Shown here: positions 1 to 9,189 of the stretch, in pieces
How the letters are laid out: each line of letters opens with the position of its first letter
How positions within the stretch are numbered: position 1 is the stretch's first letter
Assembly (NCBI RefSeq): GCF_004366635.1
Contig: NZ_SORN01000010.1
Span: 62,001 to 126,000 of the forward strand
From: Roseinatronobacter bogoriensis DSM 18756
GTDB taxonomy: Bacteria; Pseudomonadota; Alphaproteobacteria; Rhodobacterales; Rhodobacteraceae
DNA length: 64,000 nt
Direction: 5' to 3'
The notes under the pieces: generated by a model
The model's database searches: none
Told to the model about the DNA's origin: nothing
Seen by the model: the letters and a program-made list of their open reading frames with translations, nothing else
Position numbers and translations under genes: made by a program

Positions 1-95
1 ACATGGACTGCTCGATTCTATTTTGGGTAACTGCACCATCAATAGACCATTGCAGCGCAAAAACCGCAAGGTTTAGACCTTGGGGCAATCAGTAA

Positions 96-1148
96 TTACA
101 GCAGCGTCCAGAAATGGAACAACAGACCGCTTGCAAATGCCCCGCCCAGCGAGATCGCGATATATAGCGCAAAGACCCGGAACCTGACCAAGGCCCAGAC
201 GGCAATCGCAGCCGGTAGAGAGGTTACACCGCCCGCTATCAGAAAGGCCATGCCAGCGCCCGCCTGCATCCCTTGTTCCATCAATGTGCCAATCAAGGGC
301 AGCGCGGCGTAGCCGTTGAAATAGGCGGGCACGCCCACCAGTGTCGCAATCGCAATCGGCGCAAGGCCCGTGCCGCCCAATGTCTGGGTCACCAGTTGCG
401 CTGGCAGATAGGCCAGCATCAGGCTTTCCAACAGGAACGCCAGCGACAGCCACTTTAACAGGAAAAGGAAGGTCTTGATGCCCTCTTGGCGGAATTTCGT
501 TACGCGTGCGGGGTCATGCCAGAACGCCCAGACCGGCGGCTTTGGCGCGCGCACCTTGGCGCCGCCACAGCCGCCATTGCCAATCCCCTCGCGCAAGGGA
601 TTGGCCAACCCGCCCGCGCGAATAACAAGATGCACAATTCCCCCACCTGCAACCCCCATGCCGATTGCGATCAGCGTTTTTGCGACGGCGAATTCCAGTC
701 CCAGCACCCCCGCTGTCAGCACAAACATCGACGGGTCCATCAGCGGAGAGGCCAGCCAGAACGCCATAACCGGGGCCAGTGGCACACCTATGGCCAACAG
801 GGCCGCAATCAGCGGGATAACGCCACAGGAACAAAAAGGCGATAACCCACCGGCCAAGGCCCCCATCAGGATCATCATCGCAGGCGCACCCGTGAAAGCA
901 CGCGCAATCAGGTTATCCGCGCCAGTCGCCCCGGCCCAAGCAGCGATCAGAATGGAGACCGCGAGGAATGGCGCGATCGACACAAGCGCATTGACCACCT
1001 TCGCCACGGAAGGCCCGAATTGCGCCGGATCAATCACACTGACCACCAGCAAGATCACCGCAAATGCCAGCCAGGGTCGTTCTTTGCGCCACAAATGCTG
1101 CCACGCTGCCACGAAGGGGCCGGGTTGAGGATGGGTCTGATCCGTCAT
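96..1148 (-). CDS. Membrane permease, DUF318/YraQ-ArsP type
   Basis: A 350-residue polytopic inner-membrane protein with about eight to ten hydrophobic segments. The stretch LSPFCSCGVIPLIAALL (about residue 105) carries the Cys-Ser-Cys motif typical of permeases of the YraQ/DUF318 superfamily, which includes ArsP organoarsenical exporters and predicted metal exporters. A second motif, GGCGG, lies in the loop between the two halves. I take the ATG at 1148 because the upstream extension is low complexity and overlaps the 42-bp spacer behind arsR. It is co-oriented with and directly downstream of the ArsR-family gene, so metal- or metalloid-induced expression is likely. The exact substrate cannot be read from the sequence. 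Confidence 0.85.
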   Translation of the reverse strand: MTDQTHPQPGPFVAAWQHLWRKERPWLAFAVILLVVSVIDPAQFGPSVAKVVNALVSIAPFLAVSILIAAWAGATGADNLIARAFTGAPAMMILMGALAGGLSPFCSCGVIPLIAALLAIGVPLAPVMAFWLASPLMDPSMFVLTAGVLGLEFAVAKTLIAIGMGVAGGGIVHLVIRAGGLANPLREGIGNGGCGGAKVRAPKPPVWAFWHDPARVTKFRQEGIKTFLFLLKWLSLAFLLESLMLAYLPAQLVTQTLGGTGLAPIAIATLVGVPAYFNGYAALPLIGTLMEQGMQAGAGMAFLIAGGVTSLPAAIAVWALVRFRVFALYIAISLGGAFASGLLFHFWTLL

Positions 1149-1152
1149 GTCT

Positions 1153-1174
1153 ATATTCCCAGCTTTGTAGTTAT
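1153..1174. promoter_or_regulatory. Second ArsR-operator-like sequence inside the operon
   Basis: In the 41-bp gap between arsR and the permease the minus strand reads ATAACTAC, four bases, CTGG, then GAATAT. The plus strand upstream of arsR reads ATAACTAC, four bases, CTGG, then TTATGT. About 15 of 22 positions match, including both conserved blocks at identical spacing. This may be a second, internal binding site for the same regulator. The functional role is inference. Confidence 0.35.
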
Positions 1175-1189
1175 ATTGCACAGAAGGTT

Positions 1190-1504
1190 TCAGGTTTCTT
1201 TCGCGAGAGCGGGCACGCCCTTGCAACACTCGCTCATCAGGAAATCCAGCACATCGCGCATGGCCGCTGTATCCGCGCGCGTCTCGACCTCTCGTCCATT
1301 GCGGGTCTGCACAATCAGGCCCGCCAGTTTGAGGCTGCGCAGATGATGCGCAAGTGTCGAAAGCGGCATATCCAGATGTGCGGCAATTTCACCCACCAGC
1401 AACCCATCCGGCCCCGCCCGCACCAACAGGCGAAACACGCTCAACCGGGCCGGGTGGCCTAGGGCTGCGAGAGCTATGGCTGCGGAATCAGTTTGGTCAT
1501 TCAT
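1190..1504 (-). CDS. ArsR-family metal/metalloid-sensing repressor
   Basis: A 104-residue winged-helix protein: ALAALGHPARLSVFRLLVRAG is the ArsR N-terminal helix pair, and MPLSTLAHHLRSLKLAGLIV is the recognition helix followed by the wing. ArsR repressors usually sense metals through cysteines; here a C-terminal SECCKG pair is the likely ligand set, which resembles the C-terminal CC of some ArsR/arsenic sensors. I use the ATG at 1504 (MNDQTDS), immediately downstream of an operator-like inverted repeat, in preference to the longer start at 1546. It leads an operon with the permease gene at 96-1148. Confidence 0.85.
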   Translation of the reverse strand: MNDQTDSAAIALAALGHPARLSVFRLLVRAGPDGLLVGEIAAHLDMPLSTLAHHLRSLKLAGLIVQTRNGREVETRADTAAMRDVLDFLMSECCKGVPALAKET

Positions 1505-1513
1505 ACCGATAAG

Positions 1514-1535
1514 ATAACTACTTTTCTGGTTATGT
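1514..1535. promoter_or_regulatory. Operator-like inverted repeat upstream of arsR
   Basis: ATAACTA (1514-1520) faces TGGTTAT (1527-1533), an imperfect inverted repeat (6 of 7 pairs) with a six-base spacer, lying about ten bases upstream of the arsR start. Position and symmetry fit an autoregulatory ArsR operator, by family analogy only. Confidence 0.5.
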
Positions 1536-1673
1536 AAACATCTCATTCAAAGCTTTCCAGCAGCACCGCGCAACAAATGAAAAGAAATCCGCCCAATTCG
1601 CGCAATCTCGTCAGTTTTCAGCATTGACGCGCCGATTTCTCGCGCTTAGTTACGGGTTGCTAGAGAATGGTGG

Positions 1674-1730
1674 ATGGCAATGAAAAATGACCTCGTGGTG
1701 ATTGTGGAGATGTCGCGCATGGGCCGGTAA
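1674..1730 (+). CDS. Branched-chain amino acid leader peptide (ilv attenuator)
   Basis: A short ORF encoding MAMKNDLVVIVEMSRMGR followed by TAA. The run Leu-Val-Val-Ile-Val is what a leader peptide sensing isoleucine, valine and leucine charging should contain. It is followed within 30 bases by an intrinsic terminator and lies about 110 bp upstream of ilvB. An alternative ATG at 1680 gives the same core. Leader peptides of this kind regulate ilv operons by transcription attenuation in many proteobacteria. Confidence 0.8.
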   Translation: MAMKNDLVVIVEMSRMGR

Positions 1731-1782
1731 CGGACTCCCACACAGGAACCCATGCGCCCCCGAAACTCACGGGGGCTTTTTT
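1715..1782 (+). promoter_or_regulatory. ilv transcription attenuator: antiterminator and terminator
   Basis: The terminator stem is GCCCCCG (1756-1762) and CGGGGGC (1770-1776) with a seven-base loop, followed by six T (1777-1782). The competing pairing is GCGCATGGG (1715-1723) with CCCATGCGC (1749-1757), a perfect nine-base match. That right arm overlaps the terminator left arm and the left arm lies inside the leader ORF. A ribosome stalled at the Leu/Val/Ile codons (1692-1706) would leave 1715-1723 free to form the antiterminator; one that reaches the stop at 1730 would cover it and let the terminator form. Confidence 0.75.
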
Positions 1783-1837
1783 ATTGCCTGCCATCGCGCT
1801 AAAGCGCTTATGAATTCGACGTTGGATGGAGCAAGTG

Positions 1838-3592
<1,755 letters not shown>

Positions 3593-3601
3593 GGAAACAG
3601 A

Positions 3602-4162
3602 ATGTCCCCGCTCCAAATCAAAAAAGGCTCGTCCAAGCATTCTGCCTATGACCTGCGCGACCCGAATGCCGAACTGATCGAAACACACACGCTTGCAGTA
3701 ATCGTGGACAACGAATCCGGTGTTCTGGCCCGTGTCATCGGGCTGTTTTCCGCACGCGGCTACAACATCGACAGCCTGACCGTGGCCGAGGTGGACCATC
3801 TGGGCCACCGCTCGCGCATAACAGTCGTCACCTCTGGCACGCCTCAGGTGATTACACAGATCAAGGCGCAGCTGGAACGCATGGTCATCGTGCACGAAGT
3901 CCATGACCTGACCGTTGAGGGGCCATCGGTGCAGCGCGAACTGGCGCTGTTCAAGGTCAAGGGACGTGGTGATGCGCGGATCGAGGCGTTGCGGCTGGCG
4001 GAAATCTTCCGCGCCAATGTGGTCGATTCGACACTGGAAAGCTTTGTGTTCGAGATGACGGGCACACCAGAGAAGGTCGATGCTTTCGCAGAACTCATGC
4101 GCCCGCTCGGGCTGATCGAGGTGGCCCGCACAGGTGTCGCCGCTCTGGCGCGCGGCGCGTAA
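3602..4162 (+). CDS. ilvN: Acetolactate synthase small (regulatory) subunit
   Basis: A 186-residue ACT-domain regulatory subunit that binds the large subunit and confers valine feedback sensitivity. The N-terminal ACT domain is clear: HTLAVIVDNESGVLARVIGLFSARGYNIDSLTV (about residues 30-62), followed by the ACT-like C-terminal domain ending in GLIEVARTGVAALARGA. It is translated from the same transcript as ilvB with a nine-base gap and is followed by a strong terminator. Confidence 0.96.
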   Translation: MSPLQIKKGSSKHSAYDLRDPNAELIETHTLAVIVDNESGVLARVIGLFSARGYNIDSLTVAEVDHLGHRSRITVVTSGTPQVITQIKAQLERMVIVHEVHDLTVEGPSVQRELALFKVKGRGDARIEALRLAEIFRANVVDSTLESFVFEMTGTPEKVDAFAELMRPLGLIEVARTGVAALARGA

Positions 4163-4192
4163 GCGCCCGCGCCAGCATCGTCAGAAAAACTT

Positions 4193-4219
4193 GAAGGGCG
4201 GCCCATCGGGCCGCCCTTC
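4193..4219. terminator. Hairpin terminator between ilvN and tig
   Basis: GAAGGGCGGCCC (4193-4204), ATC loop, GGGCCGCCCTTC (4208-4219): a perfect 12-bp stem between two convergent genes. There is no long T tract on either side, but an A run (4185-4189) could serve the minus strand. It probably terminates both ilvBN and tig transcripts. Confidence 0.75.
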
Positions 4220-4249
4220 GCAATTTGGTCAAACCGGGTCAACCGGTGA

Positions 4250-5584
4250 TCAGGCTTCGTTCTCTAGATCTTCGATCGCCTTTTGCAGATCATCCTTGCC
4301 GACTTCTTTCTCGGTCACGGTGATCTGTTCGATGATATGGTCCACCACCTTGTCTTCAAAAATCGGCGCGCGCAACTGCTGCTGCATCTGCGGGTTCTTC
4401 TGAATGAACTCGAAGAACGCGCGTTCCTGCCCGGGGTACTGGCGCGCCTGCGCAATAACGGCCTGCGTCATTTCCTGATCAGTCACTTCGACTTCAGCCT
4501 TCTGGCCAATTTCAGCCAGCAACAGGCCCAGCTTCACGCGGCGTACTGCAAGCTTGTCGCTTTCCTCGGTCGTTTCGATTTCGCCGTGGCTGTGGTCGTT
4601 CTGGTCCACATCCTCTTGCGAGTCGTGCCACAACTGATGCGCAATCTGCTTGCTTTCTGCTTCCACCAGCGACGGCGGCAGGTCAAAATTCACAGCCGTG
4701 TCCAGCGCATCCAGAAGACCGCGCTTCAGTACCGCGCGCGATGCCTGTGCATATTCTGCTTCCAGCCGCTCGGTGATCTGGGTTTTCAGCGCCTCAAGGC
4801 TTTCTGCGCCGAATTGCTTTGCCAGTTCATCATCAATCACGGCTTCTGCCGGGGCTTTTACTGCCTTGATGGTGCAATCGAACACCGCTTCCTTGCCAGC
4901 CAGATGCTCTGCGCCATAATCGGCAGGGAAACTGACAGTCACGGCTTTTTCTTCACCAGCTTTTACACCGACAAGCTGCTCTTCAAAGCCGGGGATGAAC
5001 TGACCGGACCCCAGAACCAGCGGGAAATCTTCGGCAGTGCCGCCCTCAAATGCTTCACCGTCGATCTTGCCCACGAAATCCATCGTGATCTGATCGCCAT
5101 CTTCCGCCGCGCCGTCCTTGTCGTCGAAGTTCTGCGCATTCTTGGCCAGATTCTCCAGCGCTTCCTGAACGGCTGCATCATCAGCTTTGACGACCAGTTT
5201 TTCCAGCGCGATGCTGCTGTAATCAGGCGCGTCGATCTTTGGCAGCGCTTCGTAATTCAGTGAAACGACAACGTCATCGCCTTCTTTCCAGTCTTCATTC
5301 GTCATCTTGACGTCAGGCTGTGCTGCGGGACGGTCGCCGCTGTCTTCAAAATGCTTGTTCATCGCGCCATCAACGGCGTCTTGCATCGCCTCGCCCAACA
5401 GGCGCTGACCAAATTGCTTTTTCAGCAGCGCCATTGGCACCTTGCCTTTGCGAAAGCCCTTCATCTCGATTTCGGGCTGCGCCTCGACCAGTTTCTCGTC
5501 GACTTTCGCCGCCAGTTCATCGGCGGTGACCGTGATGGTATAGCCGCGCTTCAGGCCCTCGTTCAGAGTTTCGGTGACTTGCAT
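4250..5584 (-). CDS. tig: Trigger factor, ribosome-associated chaperone and prolyl isomerase
   Basis: A 444-residue protein with the trigger-factor order. The N-terminal ribosome-binding domain carries the signature GFRKGKVP (about residues 42-49). The central FKBP-type PPIase domain reads DQITMDFVGKIDGEAFEGGTAEDF..LVLGSGQFIPGFEEQLVG (about 160-205). A long helical C-terminal domain binds nascent chains. Start ATG 5584 (MQVTETLNEG) matches the conserved family N-terminus; ten upstream in-frame residues are not conserved in style. It acts at the ribosome exit tunnel in the cytoplasm and is convergent with ilvN. Confidence 0.96.
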   Translation of the reverse strand: MQVTETLNEGLKRGYTITVTADELAAKVDEKLVEAQPEIEMKGFRKGKVPMALLKKQFGQRLLGEAMQDAVDGAMNKHFEDSGDRPAAQPDVKMTNEDWKEGDDVVVSLNYEALPKIDAPDYSSIALEKLVVKADDAAVQEALENLAKNAQNFDDKDGAAEDGDQITMDFVGKIDGEAFEGGTAEDFPLVLGSGQFIPGFEEQLVGVKAGEEKAVTVSFPADYGAEHLAGKEAVFDCTIKAVKAPAEAVIDDELAKQFGAESLEALKTQITERLEAEYAQASRAVLKRGLLDALDTAVNFDLPPSLVEAESKQIAHQLWHDSQEDVDQNDHSHGEIETTEESDKLAVRRVKLGLLLAEIGQKAEVEVTDQEMTQAVIAQARQYPGQERAFFEFIQKNPQMQQQLRAPIFEDKVVDHIIEQITVTEKEVGKDDLQKAIEDLENEA

Positions 5585-5769
5585 GAGCATCCTCGCATGT
5601 ATGACAGGCCGCACAAGGGCGGCCTGATTGAATCTGCGCCTTACTAGGATGCTGTCTGCAAAGGATCAACCCTCATTCGCTGCATTCTGCGCAAGCAGAA
5701 GATACGTTTTGCACTTTCCCTGCGCGCAAAACGCGCTCAATCTGGATCAAGACCATTTCAAGAGGTTTC

Positions 5770-7269
5770 ATGCGCCGTTTTATTGCCCTTTTGTCCCTTG
5801 TTCTGATCGCGCTGTCAGTCTGGCAGTTGGAAGCAGATCGCACAGGGCTAACCATTTCCCCGCTTGGGGTTGAAGGCGGCACCCCCGCCACCCTGTTTCT
5901 AAACAATAGCGGCGGCGCGGCCCCTGTCGTTGTCATCGCACACGGATTCGCCGGGTCGCGCCAGTTGATGGAACCCTTTGCCCTGACGCTGGCACAGGCC
6001 GGCTATGTTGTCGCCAGTTTTGACTTTGAAGGGCATGGCCGCAACCCGCGCCCCATGTCTGGCGATGTCAGCACGATTGATGGCACCACAAGACTGCTGA
6101 TGGAGGAGACTGGGCGCGTGGCGCGGGCCGCGCTGGCCCACCCCCGCGCCGATGGGCGGCTCGTTTATCTGGGTCATTCGATGGCCTCTGACATTGTTGT
6201 ACGGCAGGCGCTTGAGGAACCTGCTGCCAATGCCGTGGTGGCCATTTCCATGTTCAGCGAGGCAGTAACCGCCGATGAGCCGCGCAATCTGCTGGTCATC
6301 GCGGGCGAATGGGAAACCATGCTGGCAGAGGAGGCTGTGAAGGCAATGCGCCTTGCGGACCCGCAGGCAAATGCAGGTGATGTGGTGGGCGACCCGGCGC
6401 AAGGCACAGGACGGCGCGCCGTGATCGCGCCCAAGGTCGAGCATGTCGGCGTGCTCTATTCCGCGACAGCGCTGACCGCAGCGCGCGACTGGCTGGATGC
6501 AAGCTTCGGGCGCGACAGCGAAGGGCCGGTGGCGCAACGCGGGGGCTGGATCGTGGTGCTGCTGGTGGCGACTGTCGCCCTTGCATGGCCACTGGCGCGC
6601 TGGTTGCCTGCCGGGGCTGGCGCAATGCCGCCGCCCCTTTCGACAAGGCGCTTTCTGATCGCAGCGCTGGCCCCTGCCCTGCTGGTGCCCCTGCTGCTTG
6701 CACCTTTCGAGATTCGCGTTTTGCCGGTGCTCGTGGCGGATTATCTGGCCCTGCATCTGGGCTTGTACGGGGCCATGACGCTTGCGCTGTTATGGCATTG
6801 GGGCCAGTTGCAAGGCCAGTTTCCCGCGCGCATCTGGTGGATCGGCTGCGCTGTCGCCCTGTTCGGAATCGCGGTCCTGGGCGGCGTGCTCGACCGCTAT
6901 GTGGCGTCCTTTCTGCCCCATGCGGGCCGGGTGGTCATTATCGTAGGTCTGGCACTGGGGGCAGTGCCGTTTTTGCTGGCAGATGGCATCCTAACCCAAG
7001 GCGGCAAGGCACAACTTTGGCGTGTGGTCATGGTGCGCTCCGCCTTTCTGGCCTCGCTCGGACTGGCGGTTGCGCTGAATTTCGAGGCGCTGTTCTTTTT
7101 GCTGATCATCCTGCCTGTCATCGTCCTGTTCTTCCTATTGTTTGGCACAATGTCGGGCTGGGTCGGGCGCAGAACCGGCTTGCCAGCCGCAGGCGGCATC
7201 GGGCTTGGGCTGGTGCTGGCCTGGTCGTTGGGGGTGACCTTCCCCATGTTCGACGCGGGCGCGCTTTAG
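5770..7269 (+). CDS. Alpha/beta hydrolase fused to a polytopic membrane domain
   Basis: A 499-residue protein. After an N-terminal signal-anchor (MRRFIALLSLVLIALSVWQ) comes an alpha/beta-hydrolase domain (about residues 40-245) with the oxyanion motif VIAHGFAGS, the nucleophile elbow LGHSMASD (Ser at about 137) and a late KVEHVG histidine. The second half has about eight hydrophobic segments (about 260-495) with no motif I recognise. RBS AGAGG lies just upstream of ATG 5770. It is monocistronic, and its stop overlaps the end of the convergent acpS by four bases. The substrate is unknown; a membrane-proximal periplasmic esterase or lipase is the most economical reading. Confidence 0.8.
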   Translation: MRRFIALLSLVLIALSVWQLEADRTGLTISPLGVEGGTPATLFLNNSGGAAPVVVIAHGFAGSRQLMEPFALTLAQAGYVVASFDFEGHGRNPRPMSGDVSTIDGTTRLLMEETGRVARAALAHPRADGRLVYLGHSMASDIVVRQALEEPAANAVVAISMFSEAVTADEPRNLLVIAGEWETMLAEEAVKAMRLADPQANAGDVVGDPAQGTGRRAVIAPKVEHVGVLYSATALTAARDWLDASFGRDSEGPVAQRGGWIVVLLVATVALAWPLARWLPAGAGAMPPPLSTRRFLIAALAPALLVPLLLAPFEIRVLPVLVADYLALHLGLYGAMTLALLWHWGQLQGQFPARIWWIGCAVALFGIAVLGGVLDRYVASFLPHAGRVVIIVGLALGAVPFLLADGILTQGGKAQLWRVVMVRSAFLASLGLAVALNFEALFFLLIILPVIVLFFLLFGTMSGWVGRRTGLPAAGGIGLGLVLAWSLGVTFPMFDAGAL

Positions 7270-7682
7270 CCCCCGCCATCACCCGGCAGGGCGCGCGCCT
7301 CGATCACGACAAATGCCTGTGCCCAGGGCGCATCATCAGTCAGGCTGACATGAATGACGGCCTCATGGCCGTCCGGGGTCATCGCGGCCAGACGTTCGGC
7401 CGCCCATCCAGACACATGCATCACCGGCTGCCCACCCTTCAGGTTGGTTACCCACATGTCGCGCCATGAAATACCCATCGCCAGCCCGGTGCCCAGCGCT
7501 TTGGAACACGCCTCTTTCGCGGCCCAGCGCTTGGCATAGGTCGCCACATCATCGCCCCGCCGCAAGGCGCGCGCGCGTTCTTCATCGGTGAATACCCGGT
7601 TGCGGAACCGGTCGCCGAAGCGCGCCAAGGTCCGGCCAATGCGGTCTATATTGGCCAGATCGGTTCCGACCCCCAGAATCAT
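7266..7682 (-). CDS. acpS: Holo-[acyl-carrier-protein] synthase
   Basis: A 138-residue phosphopantetheinyl transferase that moves 4'-phosphopantetheine from CoA to apo-ACP in fatty acid synthesis. It shows the family signatures MILGVGTDLANIDRI with the Mg-binding Asp, FTDEERA, and the second metal-ligand motif RWAAKEACSKALGTG. It lies five bases downstream of pdxJ and is probably co-transcribed with it, an arrangement common in alphaproteobacteria. Confidence 0.95.
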   Translation of the reverse strand: MILGVGTDLANIDRIGRTLARFGDRFRNRVFTDEERARALRRGDDVATYAKRWAAKEACSKALGTGLAMGISWRDMWVTNLKGGQPVMHVSGWAAERLAAMTPDGHEAVIHVSLTDDAPWAQAFVVIEARALPGDGGG

Positions 7683-7687
7683 CGCAG

Positions 7688-8446
7688 CTACATCCGCGCC
7701 AGATTCATCTGTCGGCGCATTTCCCGAATGGCCGCCTCCAGCCCGACAAAGACCGCTTCACCGATCAGAAAATGGCCGATATTCAATTCTACCAGTTCAG
7801 GTATCGCCGCGATCGGGCCAACATTGTCGAAGTTCAGACCGTGACCAGCATGGACTTCCAACCCAAGATCATGCGCCAGCGCTGCCGCAACGATCAGCCT
7901 GCGCAACTCGGCAGTGCGCGCGGCGTCATTTCCATCGGCGCAATACTCGCAATAGGCCCCGACATGCAGTTCTACCACTTGTGCGCCCACACGCGCGGCC
8001 GCTTCGACCTGCGCCTCATCGGGAGCAATGAACAGCGACACGCGCGAGCCTGCCTCGCGCAGCGGTGCGATGAAGTCGCGCAAGCGGTTATCGTCACCGG
8101 CCACTTCCAGCCCGCCTTCGGTCGTACGCTCTTCGCGCCGTTCGGGCACAATGCAGACGGCATGTGGCTTATGTGCAAGCGCGATACGCTGCATCTCGGC
8201 GGTCGCGGCAAGCTCCAAGTTGATGGGCAATGTCACTGCCGACATAACGGCAGGAAGATCCGCATCGACGATGTGGCGACGATCCTCGCGCAGATGCAAG
8301 GTAATCCCGTCCGCACCCGCTTGTTGCGCCAGTCTGGCGGCGCGTACGGGGTCCGGGTCATGCCCGCCGCGCGCGTTGCGCAAAGTCGCAACATGGTCGA
8401 TATTCACACCCAGTCGCAGCGGGGTATCAGGGTTGGTCAGGGGCAT
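7688..8446 (-). CDS. pdxJ: Pyridoxine 5'-phosphate synthase
   Basis: A 252-residue TIM-barrel enzyme that condenses 1-deoxyxylulose 5-phosphate with 3-amino-1-hydroxyacetone phosphate in the DXP-dependent vitamin B6 pathway. Signatures visible: LRLGVNIDHVATLRNARGG at the N-terminus, ADGITLHLREDRRHI, ELAATAEMQRIA, and VHAGHGLNFDNVGPIA near the C-terminus. It is part of the minus-strand chain rsh, DUF2062, pdxJ, acpS. Confidence 0.96.
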   Translation of the reverse strand: MPLTNPDTPLRLGVNIDHVATLRNARGGHDPDPVRAARLAQQAGADGITLHLREDRRHIVDADLPAVMSAVTLPINLELAATAEMQRIALAHKPHAVCIVPERREERTTEGGLEVAGDDNRLRDFIAPLREAGSRVSLFIAPDEAQVEAAARVGAQVVELHVGAYCEYCADGNDAARTAELRRLIVAAALAHDLGLEVHAGHGLNFDNVGPIAAIPELVELNIGHFLIGEAVFVGLEAAIREMRRQMNLARM

Positions 8447-8520
8447 GTGGTTCCTCGCATTCTTGTGTCAACACATACGCCAGTTGCACCAGAACTCAAT
8501 AACATACGCTTGCCGCTGCG

Positions 8521-9150
8521 TCATTTCTTCGCGTCACTTTTGCGCGCCTGTTCAAACCGCTCTTGCAGCTTTTTCAACCTGCGATTGCGGTAGGCCCGGA
8601 TAAGGGGCAGCGACAGGAAATAGGCGATCACCCCACAGACAAGGCCAATGAAGCTGCCGCCCAGCATATAGGGCACGAAAACATCATCGCCGAACTTACC
8701 AAGCTTCTCCCACACGATCGGGTCTGAGGAAAAGATTGCCAGAAAGTTGCGCCCGAATTCACCCCAGATCGCGCCAAAAGCATTCATCGCCTCAGAAGCT
8801 TTGATCGACCGCTCGCGGCCCAGCAGAAAGCTGCCCAATTCCATCGAGCTGACCACGATCAGCGGGAAGGTGAAGGGATTGCCAAAAAATGTTGCGAGCA
8901 AAGAGGCAAGGATATTGCCCCGCAGCGCCCATGCAATCGACGCAGCGGCCACGAAATGCAGCCCGAACAGCGGCAAACAACTGACCCCAACCCCCGCTGC
9001 AATCCCCTTGGCGATCCGTTCGGGGCTGTCGGGCAGGCGCCGTAGCCGGTGCATGACATAGTTGGCTGACCGCCCCCAGCCACCACCAGGAATAAACAGG
9101 TTCACCAGGGACTGGCGAAAATTCCTTGGGCTACGCCGTTTGAACACCAA
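8521..9150 (-). CDS. DUF2062 membrane protein
   Basis: A 209-residue protein with a basic N-terminus followed by the DUF2062 core: SPERIAKGIAAGVGVSCLPLFGLHF, then ILASLLATFFGNPFTFPLIV, then a last membrane segment YMLGGSFIGLVCGVIAYFLSL and a basic, probably coiled C-terminal tail. The motif FGNPFT is the hallmark of the family. Its function is not established. In this family of bacteria it commonly sits between rsh and pdxJ, as here. Confidence 0.85.
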   Translation of the reverse strand: MVFKRRSPRNFRQSLVNLFIPGGGWGRSANYVMHRLRRLPDSPERIAKGIAAGVGVSCLPLFGLHFVAAASIAWALRGNILASLLATFFGNPFTFPLIVVSSMELGSFLLGRERSIKASEAMNAFGAIWGEFGRNFLAIFSSDPIVWEKLGKFGDDVFVPYMLGGSFIGLVCGVIAYFLSLPLIRAYRNRRLKKLQERFEQARKSDAKK

Positions 9151-9189
9151 ACCAATTGCCCTTCCTAAACCATGCCCCCGCCGTCACGG

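Noticed and set aside
4283..5263. A 326-codon open frame opposite tig
   Set aside because: It is antisense to the complete trigger-factor gene and shows no family pattern.
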